A DNA stretch of 64,000 nt. Origin: Crocinitomicaceae bacterium. Its GTDB lineage: Bacteria; Bacteroidota; Bacteroidia; Flavobacteriales_D; Crocinitomicaceae. Location: assembly GCA_020635955.1 (NCBI GenBank), contig JACJYW010000010.1:1-64000 (forward strand). The letters run 5' to 3'. The translations under genes and the position numbers were made by a program. Below the pieces are notes generated by a model. That model was not told where the DNA came from. It saw nothing but the letters and a program-made list of their open reading frames with translations, and searched no databases. Below, one piece after another: positions 9,001-14,536 of this stretch (position 1 is its first letter; the number at the start of each line of letters is the position of its first letter).

Positions 9001-11080
9001 ATTGAATTCTGATAACTGTGGACCAATTACAATCACCCAAATTCCAGCTCCGGGAACTGCAATTGCCGCTACTACGGCAGTAACATTAACGGCTACTGAT
9101 GGTGCAGGTAATAGTACAAGTTGTTCATTTAATGTGATTCCATCAGACAACACTCCTCCTGTCATCACTTCTTGTCCTCCGGATCAGAATGAATATGTTG
9201 GAGTGAACTGTAAATACACCTTACCAGATTATACAGGATCACTTGTGGCTACAGATAACTGCAGTCCGTTTACAGTTACACAATTACCTTCAGCTGGAAC
9301 AGATATCGGTGTTAATACTCCAATTACGCTTTATGCTGAAGATGCTAGTGGAAATGTCAGCTCTTGTACATTCAATGTGTTATTATCAGATACTATTTCA
9401 CCTACTATTTCTTGTCCTCCTCAACCGTTGACAGTATATTTTGATGTGAACTGTGAATATATTATTGAGGATTATAGTCTATTAGTTTCTGCAAATGATA
9501 ATTGCGGTACAACTGTTATTTCACAAATTCCTGCAATAGGAACCCCTGTCATAGCTAATCAGCAAATGACAATGATCGTAACTGATGCCTCCGGTAACAC
9601 TGGACAATGTCTATTTATGGTGATTCCGATCGATACAATAGCTCCTGTGATCGGTTGTCCTGGTGATCAGGTTCAATATCTAAACGACACTTGTCACTCT
9701 GTATTATTAGACTACACCGCTATGGCAAATACTACTGCCAATTGTGAAGCCGTTATAGTTACGCAGCAGCCATTACCGGGCACTGTGTTCAATTCTACAC
9801 AAACGGTATTATTGTTTGGCCAGGATGCAAGTGGAAATGTATCATTCTGTTCATTCAATGTAACATTGACTGATACAACAAAACCACAGATCACTTGTCC
9901 TCCAGATATTCATACATGTGATAATGATGTAACATTCGTGATACCTTTCGCTACTGATAACTGTGGTCCGGTTACCGTGACAAGGATAAATGGTTTACCT
10001 TCTGGAAGTACATTCCCGGATGGTATAACGAATCAGGTTTATGTGGCAACTGATGCATATGGTAATACTGATACCTGTTCGTTCGTGATTGAGGTATTTG
10101 AAAAGCCAATTGGAGATCCTGTGGCAACGAATATCAGTTGTATTGGAGAAGTTGATGGTACGATTGATCTAACTGTAACTGCGGGTAATCCTCCTTTCAC
10201 TTATCAGTGGTCAAATTCTTCAACTTCCGAGGATCTGGCAGGACTTGCAGAAGGAACTTATCAATGTGTTATTACTGATGCGGAAGGATGTGTGGATACT
10301 GTAACAGCAGAGATCATTGAACCAGATTCTTTACACATTGATGAAAGTATAACACAGATAAGTTGTTGGGGAGAGATTGATGGAAAGGTTGTAGTGTTTG
10401 TTACAGGAGGAACATTCCCTTACAGCTATACATGGACACCAATGGGAGCAGGTAATACAGCCAAGAATTTACCAGAAGGAACTTATACGATCACAATTGT
10501 TGATGCAAGGGGATGTACAATTTCCGAATCCTATTCGATAATCGAGCCTGATTCTATGACTATTGATGGAGACGTTTCTCAATATAGTAACGGATGGCAG
10601 ATTTCTCATGAAAATGGAAGTGATGGTTGGATTGATCTAATGGTGACAGGGGGAAATGCACCGTATAATTATATGTGGGATAATGGTGAAACCACTGACT
10701 TTATTTCAGATCTGGTTGCCGGAACATATACTGTTATTGTAACAGACGATAATGGATGTGAACAACAAAATTCATTCATTTTAGATCAACCACTTGCACC
10801 AGTACTTTATACCGGGTTTAGCCCGAACGGGGATGGTCATAACGAAACATTCCAAATCAAGAATATCCATAGATATCCGGACAATACTTTAACGGTAATG
10901 AACCGCTGGGGAGATGTGGTTTATCAGATGCATGGATATGATAATTCATGGGATGGAACACCAAACAAAGGAATTGTATTGTATGGTGATAAAGTACCAG
11001 AAGGGTCATACTTCTACATCTTTGATCTAGGAGACGGTTCAGGTGAGAAAATAACTGGTTACATAGTAATTAAGAGATGA
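2..11080 (+). CDS. Giant HYR-repeat cell-surface protein, T9SS type B cargo (5' end outside window)
   Basis: The reading frame is open from the first bases of the window, so the true start lies upstream; the in-frame GTG at 119 is only an internal Val. About 40 HYR (hyalin-type, Ig-like) modules are visible, each opening near 'D.E.P.I.CP' and carrying 'DNC' and 'CSF.V.V', with about four cysteines per module. Three module classes follow in order: 95-residue (to 2044), 82-residue (2045-7702) and about 80-residue (7703-10095). Then come three SprB-type repeats with 'G..PY.Y.W' and 'GTY...V.D..GC' (about 10100-10800). Last is a gliding-associated C-terminal domain, 'FSPNGDGHNETFQI' to 'GYIVIKR', which is the type B sorting signal for T9SS. 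Inferred role: a long, disulfide-rich surface adhesin or filament exported across the outer membrane. It overlaps the porP-like gene downstream by ATGA, which suggests coupled expression of cargo and partner. The family is secure; ligand and exact role are unknown. Confidence 0.93.
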   Translation, partial: AGNSATCNFTVTVTDNENPTITCPGNASQTADAGNCSAVVNALAPTTADNCGVTLQTWALTGATTANSAGTGINDASGQTFNVGVTTVTYYIEDAAGNSATCNFTVTVTDNEAPTVNTCPANVIVNADPGLCTASLDPADPIITDNCSISSITWAITGASTGNSPGTGINYVGSTVYNVGVSTISYTAVDAAGNADNSCSFTITVNDNISPTITCPFNVGQGTDPGVCTAVVNGLAPITNDNCGVTLQTWSLTGATTANSAASGINDASGQTFNIGTTTVTYYIEDAVGNSATCSFDVLIQDLEIPTITCPANVAQNNDAGLCSAVINAIGPISNDNCGVVLQTWSLTGVTNANSSATGINDASGEVFNVGATAVTYYIEDAAGNSATCNFTVTVLDNENPTISCPANVIANVDPGNCTAVVNGIAPTTNDNCGVALQTWSLTGATTASSPALGINDASGQVFNVGLTTVTYYIEDAAGNSATCNFTVTISDNENPTITCPSNVTQGIDPGNCTAVVNAISPTTSDNCGVTLQTWTLTGATTANSAATGINDASGQTFNVGVTTVTYYIEDAAGNSATCNFTVTISDNENPTITCPANVAQNNDIGSCSAVVSGIAPITTGDNCGITIQIWALTGATTANSAGTGINDASGQTFNIGTTTVTYTVTDAAGNSTNCAFDVVITDAENPTITCPANINANNDPGVCGKTITYATPIGTDNCPGSLTMLTAGFSSGSVFPVGTTTVTYLVADASANTASCSFDVTVNDVQLPTISCPSNISQNNDAGICGAVVTYTAPVGADNCPGSVTSLIAGFASGANFPVGVTTVTYEVVDASSNAAQCSFNVTVNDTELPTISCPADITVNNDAGVCGAAVAYATPVGADNCPASVTSLTAGLSSGSTFNVGTTVVTYQVVDASSNSASCSFNVIVNDIENPTIVCPADITQSNDAALCGASVTYVAPVGIDNCAGSVTSMTAGQISGTVFPIGTTIVTYQVVDASSNTASCSFNVTVNDTEFPTITCPANITTTNNIGVCGRTVSYGTPLGTDNCPGSVTTLTAGLASGSLFPIGTTVVTYQVVDATGNTSSCSFNVTVNDTQLPTIACPSNISQSNDAGVCGANVTYAAPVGVDNCPGSVTTLTAGQASGTVFPTGTTVVTYQVVDASSNTASCSFNVTINDTELPTILCPADITVTNDLGVCGATINYVAPVGADNCPGSVTTLTAGQASGTVFPVGTTVVTYQVVDASSNVASCSFNVVVNDTELPTISCPANIIQSNDPALCGAVVTYAAPVGVDNCPGSITSMTTGQVSGTVFPIGTTVVTYQVVDPSSNTASCSFNVTVNDTEFPTITCPANITTTNNINVCGKTVTYGTPVGADNCPGSVTTLTAGQASGTIFPIGTTTVTYQVVDASGNTTSCSFNVTVNDVQIPTIACPSNITQSNDAGVCGATVTYATPVGVDNCPGSVTTLIAGQASGTVFPIGTTLVTYQVVDPSSNTASCSFNVTVNDTQLPTISCPADITVSNDLAVCGATVNYVTPVGADNCPGSITTLTAGLASGSIFPIGTTVVTYQVVDASSNSASCSFNVIVNDTELPTISCPANITQSNDPALCGAVISYVAPVGVDNCPGSISSMTTGQVSGTVFPIGTTTLTFQVVDASSNSATCSFDITVNDTELPTISCPANITTNNDPGVCGKTVTYGTPVGTDNCPGSVTSLTAGQASGTIFPIGTTTVTYQVVDASSNSASCSFTVTVNDNENPVIVCPSNITQSNDAGLCGAIVTYAAPVGTDNCPGSITSMTTGQASGTVFPIGTTVVTYQVVDASTNTTSCSFNVTVNDTQLPTISCPADINVSNDIGICGATVNYATPVGLDNCPGSITSMTAGQASGTIFPIGTTVVSYQVVDASSNSAACSFLITVDDTENPTITCPANITVGNNPGLCGATVTYVAPVGNDNCPGSVTSLTAGQVSGTVFALGTTTVTYQVVDASSNTASCSFNVTVNDTENPTINCPANITVSNDPGVCGATVTYTAPTGNDNCPGATTVMTAGQASGTLFPIGTTTVTYLVTDGSGNTASCSFTVTVNDTEAPTITCPADITTNNIFNVCGATVAFVAPVGADNCPGSVTSMTAGLPSGALFPVGTTVQTFQVLDASGNSTTCSFNIIVNDNQNPAITCPANITQSNDPGICGGTVTYTAPTGTDNCPGSTTTLIAGLPSGSLFPIGTTTVTYQVTDPSGNTNQCSFDVTINDTESPTIVCPVDITVSNDPGVCGAVVTYVAPVGADNCPGSVTGMIAGLASGSLFPIGTTVVTYEVIDASGNNAQCSFNVTVNDNENPTLTCPSNIVISNDAGICGATVNYITPVGLDNCPGSTTTLIAGQASGTIFPVGLTTVTYQVVDASGNSVQCSFDVTVLDTELPTIACPGNITVSNDAGVCGAIVNYSVPVGLDNCPAPVTNMILGQASGTFFSIGTTTQTYQVIDASGNSAQCSFNVTVNDTENPIISCPANITVSNDPGVCGATINYVTPVGADNCPGSVTNLTAGMPSGSLFPIGTTVVTYQVIDASTNSTSCSFNITINDTEAPSAICPPDQIEYFDASCQHILQNYTGLVVTGDNCAVASIVQSPAPGTVLFTDQLITMTVNDIYGNSTNCTFNVLISDTTSPVINCPATQNVFFDASCQYSLLDYTVMATTSDNCGIVTVTQFPAVGTLISGTTTVTLTADDGNGNTSVCSFDVIPTDNIPPSIACPLNQNVAFNANCEYVLLNYTGMAVTLDNCGPLTVTQSPAAGTIITGTTTVTLTVTDGAGLSTSCSFNVIPTDQTIPTIACPPDQNVFFDTNCQYTLLDYTTLPAVADNCGPLTVTQSPVAGTVISLTTLVTLTVADGAGNLNTCSFNVIPADTIKPTISCPGNQTVSLNANCEYVMTNFKPLTVSSDNCGVTSVVQSIPIGTIITSTQTLFVTAFDATGNSKTCSFDVIPVDNTPPVINCPANQNVSFNVNCQYILIDYTIMALNSDNCGPITITQIPAPGTAIAATTAVTLTATDGAGNSTSCSFNVIPSDNTPPVITSCPPDQNEYVGVNCKYTLPDYTGSLVATDNCSPFTVTQLPSAGTDIGVNTPITLYAEDASGNVSSCTFNVLLSDTISPTISCPPQPLTVYFDVNCEYIIEDYSLLVSANDNCGTTVISQIPAIGTPVIANQQMTMIVTDASGNTGQCLFMVIPIDTIAPVIGCPGDQVQYLNDTCHSVLLDYTAMANTTANCEAVIVTQQPLPGTVFNSTQTVLLFGQDASGNVSFCSFNVTLTDTTKPQITCPPDIHTCDNDVTFVIPFATDNCGPVTVTRINGLPSGSTFPDGITNQVYVATDAYGNTDTCSFVIEVFEKPIGDPVATNISCIGEVDGTIDLTVTAGNPPFTYQWSNSSTSEDLAGLAEGTYQCVITDAEGCVDTVTAEIIEPDSLHIDESITQISCWGEIDGKVVVFVTGGTFPYSYTWTPMGAGNTAKNLPEGTYTITIVDARGCTISESYSIIEPDSMTIDGDVSQYSNGWQISHENGSDGWIDLMVTGGNAPYNYMWDNGETTDFISDLVAGTYTVIVTDDNGCEQQNSFILDQPLAPVLYTGFSPNGDGHNETFQIKNIHRYPDNTLTVMNRWGDVVYQMHGYDNSWDGTPNKGIVLYGDKVPEGSYFYIFDLGDGSGEKITGYIVIKR
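617..2044 (+). repeat. Tandem 95-residue HYR modules (five copies)
   Basis: Four consecutive modules of exactly 285 bp are followed by one of 288 bp, which has an extra codon before 'GDNC'. They share 'GV.LQTW.LTGATTANS' and 'GINDASGQ.FNVG'. Two further modules of this class, one 291 bp long and one cut by the window start, lie upstream. This class has an insertion of about 13 residues relative to the 82-residue modules that follow. Confidence 0.9.
2045..7702 (+). repeat. Twenty-three tandem 246-bp HYR modules without indels
   Basis: The module start (Asn/Thr-Asp before '..E.P.I.CP') recurs at 2045, 2291, 3275, 4259, 5243, 6227 and 7703. All of these are exact multiples of 246 bp apart, giving 23 modules of 82 codons with no net indel. 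The core reads 'CG..V.Y..PVG.DNCPGS' then 'FP.GTT.VTYQVVDASSN'. Synonymous differences are abundant, so the uniform length is not simply due to a very recent expansion. Confidence 0.92.
2291..5242 (+). repeat. Higher-order repeat: three 984-bp units of four HYR modules
   Basis: Within the 246-bp array, modules cycle through four subtypes. A has 'CPSNI.Q.ND'. B has 'CPADITV.ND'. C has 'QSND.ALCGA' and 'SMT.GQ.SGTVFP'. D has 'ANITT.N' and 'VCG(R/K)TV.YGTP'. The order ABCD is repeated three times at 2291, 3275 and 4259. A D-type module precedes the block (2045) and A-B modules follow it (5243-5734), after which the cycle is lost. This indicates duplication of four-module blocks. Confidence 0.85.
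7703..10095 (+). repeat. Third class of HYR modules, about 80 residues, ten copies
   Basis: From 7703 the modules change to a form with 'CP..QNV.F...C.Y.L.DY', 'DNCGP.TVTQ.P..GT' and 'CSFNVIP.D'. About nine such modules are followed by one shorter, divergent module that ends before the SprB-type repeats. The class is clearly distinct from the 246-bp array, so the protein was built from at least three separately amplified module families. Confidence 0.8.
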
Positions 11081-12036
11081 TGATTATGAGACAGATATTA
11101 CTATTAATAGTTCTCCTTATAGGAGTTGGCGCTTTCGCTCAAAACAGGGTGAATTATAGCCAGTATATGCATAATCACCAGATATTTAATCCTGCGTATG
11201 TAGAACACGAAACTAACTTGGGTGGTTCTGTGCTTTATAGAAGACAATGGATGGGAATTGAAGGTACTCCGCAAACATTTATTGGAAATGTATTTTACGG
11301 ATTCAGGGGTCATAATTTTAATGTTCAATTCCTTCAGGATCAAATTACAGTGTTCAAACATCTTGAAATAGGAGGGAGTTATAGTTATGCGATCAAATTG
11401 GGTAGGAATACTCAAATGTCTTTTGGAATAAAAGCTAGTTATAACCAACAATCAGGTAACTATGATCAGTTAACCTTCTATGAAGGATCAGATCCATATA
11501 TGACAGGCTCATTCAAGTTTACAGATGTGAATTTTGGAGCAGGAATGTTTGTTAGAAGCAAACATTGGCATGTCGGATTAGGAGCACCTTATTTGTTTAA
11601 CAATGGTAATGTTGGGCCATCCAGTAAAATGTTTGGCGACTTAACTTATCAGCACTTTTTCCTGACTGGTGGATATCGTTTTGTAGATGAGTACTATTTC
11701 AAGTTTTATCCTACTGCAATGATCAAATGGACAAAAGGAAGCCCTTTAGCCATAAATGCTGATATGAATTTCATACTAAGAGAGCGATTCTGGGCCTCAG
11801 CTGGATATCGTATAGATAACACCGTAATTTTGTCAGCCGGTATTATTTTGTGGGAGAATTTCAAGATTATTTACTCGTACGATCTTGGATTAGGAAAGGT
11901 AAATAGATATGGTGGTATGACCCATGAAGTATCTATGGGTTATGGGATGTCTATGTTCAAGAACTCTTTCACTAAACGTAAATACGTGAAACGAAATATG
12001 TGGAGAAAGAAACCTAGAAGAAGCAGATGGAAATAA
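11077..12036 (+). CDS. PorP/SprF family type IX secretion outer-membrane protein
   Basis: This 319-residue protein has an N-terminal signal peptide ending near 'GVGAFAQ'. The typical PorP/SprF opening 'NYSQYMHNHQIFNPAYV' and 'YRRQWMGIEGTPQTF' follow, and then alternating beta strands consistent with an outer-membrane barrel. Family knowledge: PorP/SprF-like proteins are encoded next to giant T9SS type B cargo such as SprB and are needed for its export or surface attachment. Here the start codon overlaps the stop of the HYR giant (ATGA), the strongest form of that pairing, so the two probably act as a cargo-partner unit. The C-terminus is unusually basic, ending in a stretch rich in Lys and Arg after the last strand. 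A start three codons downstream at 11086 is also possible. Confidence 0.92.
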   Translation: MMIMRQILLLIVLLIGVGAFAQNRVNYSQYMHNHQIFNPAYVEHETNLGGSVLYRRQWMGIEGTPQTFIGNVFYGFRGHNFNVQFLQDQITVFKHLEIGGSYSYAIKLGRNTQMSFGIKASYNQQSGNYDQLTFYEGSDPYMTGSFKFTDVNFGAGMFVRSKHWHVGLGAPYLFNNGNVGPSSKMFGDLTYQHFFLTGGYRFVDEYYFKFYPTAMIKWTKGSPLAINADMNFILRERFWASAGYRIDNTVILSAGIILWENFKIIYSYDLGLGKVNRYGGMTHEVSMGYGMSMFKNSFTKRKYVKRNMWRKKPRRSRWK

Positions 12037-12044
12037 TTTTCATC

Positions 12045-12052
12045 TAACTTTG
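12045..12052 (+). promoter_or_regulatory. Bacteroidota -7 element (TAACTTTG) before kdsB
   Basis: TAACTTTG matches the TAnnTTTG -7 consensus and lies 10 bp before the kdsB ATG at 12063, so the leader would be only a few bases long. No convincing TTG/TTTG -33 element is visible at the usual distance. Confidence 0.35.
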
Positions 12053-12062
12053 TCTGGTTCTT

Positions 12063-12794
12063 ATGAGAGTTTTAGGTATCATTCCATCACGTTACGAATC
12101 AACTAGATTTCCCGGTAAACCTTTGGTAGATATCATGGGTAAATCCATGATCCAAAGAGTCTATGAACAAGCGTCTAAGTCTTCAATGATCACAGATCTT
12201 GTAGTGGCAACAGACGATCAACGAATTTATGATCATGTAAAGGGATTTGGCGGAGAGGTTGTCATGACTTCAAAAGATCATCAAAATGGAACAGAGCGTT
12301 GCGGCGAAGTTATTCAATACTATGATGATATTGTCGTGGTGATCAACATTCAGGGAGATGAGCCACTTATTCAACCACAACAATTGGATCTGGTATTGGA
12401 ACTATTTGCAGATGATGATGCTTCAGTTGAAATTGGGACTTTAGTAAAAAGAGTGGATAGTGAAGATGATTTGAATAATCCAAATCGAATAAAGGTGGTG
12501 CTTGATGATGACCGAAATGCACTTTATTTCAGTCGAAGTCCTATTCCTTATCGTAAATCTGGGGGTGAATTTTTCAAACATATTGGTATTTATGCCTGGA
12601 GGATTGAAGTACTTGAGCAATTGTTAGAGCTTCAACCCACTGAGCTGGAGAAACTAGAATCCCTTGAACAATTGCGTTGGTTATTTAATGGCTTTAATAT
12701 TCGCACTGCTGAAACGACCATTGAAACACCGAATATTGATACCCCTGAGGATCTCCAAAAAGTACTTCAAGTTTTAGGAAGAGGGAATTCATAG
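12063..12794 (+). CDS. kdsB: 3-deoxy-manno-octulosonate cytidylyltransferase (CMP-KDO synthetase)
   Basis: A 243-residue cytoplasmic enzyme that activates KDO with CTP to CMP-KDO for lipopolysaccharide core assembly. The N-terminus 'GIIPSRYESTRFPGKPL' is the nucleotide-binding signature of the family. 'VVATDD', 'NGTERC', 'NIQGDEPLI' and 'YFSRSPIPY' are the other classic KdsB motifs. The length is normal and the protein is complete. It follows the porP-like gene by 26 bp but has its own TAnnTTTG element, so separate transcription is likely. Confidence 0.96.
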   Translation: MRVLGIIPSRYESTRFPGKPLVDIMGKSMIQRVYEQASKSSMITDLVVATDDQRIYDHVKGFGGEVVMTSKDHQNGTERCGEVIQYYDDIVVVINIQGDEPLIQPQQLDLVLELFADDDASVEIGTLVKRVDSEDDLNNPNRIKVVLDDDRNALYFSRSPIPYRKSGGEFFKHIGIYAWRIEVLEQLLELQPTELEKLESLEQLRWLFNGFNIRTAETTIETPNIDTPEDLQKVLQVLGRGNS

Positions 12795-12805
12795 AATTGA
12801 TTTCC

Positions 12806-12813
12806 TACCTTTG
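12806..12813 (+). promoter_or_regulatory. Bacteroidota -7 element (TACCTTTG) before the pseudouridine synthase gene
   Basis: TACCTTTG fits TAnnTTTG and lies 17 bp before the ATG at 12831, in the 36-bp gap after kdsB. No clear -33 element is seen. Confidence 0.4.
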
Positions 12814-12830
12814 CACTCAATTTATTAGTT

Positions 12831-13667
12831 ATGTCAGGAAAAGATAATAATGGCGGGAAGCGTCCTCAGAAGAGATTGGCGGCTAAAGGAAAGCCTAAAC
12901 AGCAGCAGGACCAACGATTTAAAAAACGTAAAGGAGACCCATTACCGTCATTTAGTGAAGAGGTAAGATTAAACAAATTCATTGCAAATGCAGGTATTTG
13001 TTCAAGGAGAGAGGCAGACGTGCTGATTGCAACTGGTGTAGTTGAGGTGAACGGTAAAACCATCACTGAAATGGGTTATAAGATCAAGCCTGGTGATGAA
13101 GTTAGATATGACGGACAACTTATTCAATCTGAGAAAAAACAATATGTTCTTCTAAATAAGCCAAAGAACTTTATCACAACAATGGATGATCCTCAAGGCA
13201 GAAAGACGGCTTATGAGTTAGTTGCGAAAGCATGTAAGGAAAGAATCTATCCAGTTGGAAGATTAGATAGAAATACAACCGGTTTATTGCTTTTTACCAA
13301 TGATGGAGACCTTGCAAAGAAGTTAACACATCCACGTTATGAGGTAGCAAAGATCTATCATGTGACCATTGACAAACCATTGGATGTTGAGGACATTAAC
13401 AAATTAATGGAAGGTGTTGAATTGGATGATGGCTCTTACGTGAAAGCTGATGAAGTCAAAATTATCCCTGATACCAGAAATAGAGAAATTGGTATTGAGA
13501 TCCATTCAGGTAAGAACAGAGTTGTTAGAAGGATGTTTGATGCATTGGCTTATACAGTAGTTAAACTTGATCGTGTTAAATTTGCAGGTTTAACGAAGAA
13601 GGATCTTCCAAGAGGAACGTTCAGACATCTGACTGAAAAAGAAGTAGCCTTCTTGAAAATGAGTTAA
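12831..13667 (+). CDS. RsuA/RluB-family rRNA pseudouridine synthase
   Basis: This 278-residue protein has a basic, Gln/Lys-rich N-terminal tail (about 1-40). An S4 RNA-binding domain (about 45-105, 'VRLNKFIANAGICSRREAD') and the catalytic domain follow. 'GRLDRNTTGLLLFTNDGD' contains the catalytic Asp, and 'HSGKNRVVRRMFDA' is the second family motif. It converts uridine to pseudouridine in rRNA. RluB (23S) is more likely than RsuA because of the basic extension and length, but the exact site cannot be read from sequence. The stop overlaps the convergent gene at 13664 by 4 bp. Confidence 0.93.
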   Translation: MSGKDNNGGKRPQKRLAAKGKPKQQQDQRFKKRKGDPLPSFSEEVRLNKFIANAGICSRREADVLIATGVVEVNGKTITEMGYKIKPGDEVRYDGQLIQSEKKQYVLLNKPKNFITTMDDPQGRKTAYELVAKACKERIYPVGRLDRNTTGLLLFTNDGDLAKKLTHPRYEVAKIYHVTIDKPLDVEDINKLMEGVELDDGSYVKADEVKIIPDTRNREIGIEIHSGKNRVVRRMFDALAYTVVKLDRVKFAGLTKKDLPRGTFRHLTEKEVAFLKMS

Positions 13668-14461
13668 TCTTCAACTTTCCAATCTTTCAAGTTAAAATGG
13701 GCTAGAATCACCGTTTCTGCCGGCTCTTCAAATCCCATGGTAATCTCATGAATGTATAGATAAAAATCATCTGTATATGGAGATTTTATGTACCCTTCAA
13801 TTTGATAATACAGAAGATCAGATACGTTTCCCCAATTATCTGTTGTCATACCATCCTCATTCAGATAGTTGTTTTGATAGTATACTTTCTTTTTGATTCC
13901 CTTATAAGTGATGTTGATGGCAAAATAAGTGTCTACCCGAATGGCATTAATAGAATCTCTTTGTCTCTCAACTGACAATCCAATTCCCAGATCGTTTAAG
14001 GATGATACAGGTTGAACAATTTTATCATTAGTTCTAATGATCTTATGTCGTTCTACTAATCTTTCGATATTTTCTTTATGTTCATTCCAATACACATTTG
14101 TCATGAAATTATAGTTAAAATGAGTTGTATCATAATGGTCTGAATATTCTTGATGGAAGTTATTGTATGATGTATCAACTTCAAGATTATAAATGGTAGA
14201 TTCTTCAAACACATTTCCCCATCCTTCAGCATTGGTTATTGCAAGGTCATAGATGTAGATCTGAGCTGCACCAAGAGAATTTACATCTTGCACTATATAT
14301 GCCAATTGACCCGATCTCGACCATCCGATTGGATAAAATACGGAGTAATTGTTAGCGTAATAATTTCCAACTATTTCGAATTTTGGCGGGCTTGCATTGT
14401 TACTTTGAGCATTGATCTGCCCGACAAGGAATAAGAAGAGGATAAGCAAGGAATGTTTCAT
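13664..14461 (-). CDS. Secreted protein of unknown function
   Basis: A 265-residue protein with a clear signal peptide ('LLILFLFLVGQINAQ'). The mature part contains several 'YxxxWxxxG' and beta-rich segments with aromatic residues, including 'NYSVFYPIGWSRSGQLAYIVQ', reminiscent of a single propeller-like blade. No recognised catalytic motif and no T9SS sorting domain are present, so periplasmic location or an outer-membrane association is likely. Its 3' end overlaps the convergent pseudouridine synthase gene by 4 bp, leaving no room for a separate terminator. The function cannot be assigned. Confidence 0.75.
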   Translation of the reverse strand: MKHSLLILFLFLVGQINAQSNNASPPKFEIVGNYYANNYSVFYPIGWSRSGQLAYIVQDVNSLGAAQIYIYDLAITNAEGWGNVFEESTIYNLEVDTSYNNFHQEYSDHYDTTHFNYNFMTNVYWNEHKENIERLVERHKIIRTNDKIVQPVSSLNDLGIGLSVERQRDSINAIRVDTYFAINITYKGIKKKVYYQNNYLNEDGMTTDNWGNVSDLLYYQIEGYIKSPYTDDFYLYIHEITMGFEEPAETVILAHFNLKDWKVED

Positions 14462-14536
14462 GCATTTAATATAGCATGTTTTAGGAGCGATAAAAATCCC
14501 TTTTGAAAATATGCGCGCAATGGTTTATTATTAGCC

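Noticed and set aside
554..9894. Several minus-strand and out-of-frame open frames of 60-90 codons inside the HYR gene
   Set aside because: They mirror the repeat units of the real gene, have atypical composition and no start signals; they are shadows.
2..10095. Long array of regular repeats that could be mistaken for a CRISPR or satellite array
   Set aside because: The repeats are in one continuous reading frame with codon-level (synonymous) variation and encode HYR modules; unit length is 246-288 bp, with no short repeat-spacer pattern.
11104..11451. 115-codon minus-strand frame inside the PorP/SprF gene
   Set aside because: It is entirely antisense to a well-supported gene and has no recognisable domain.
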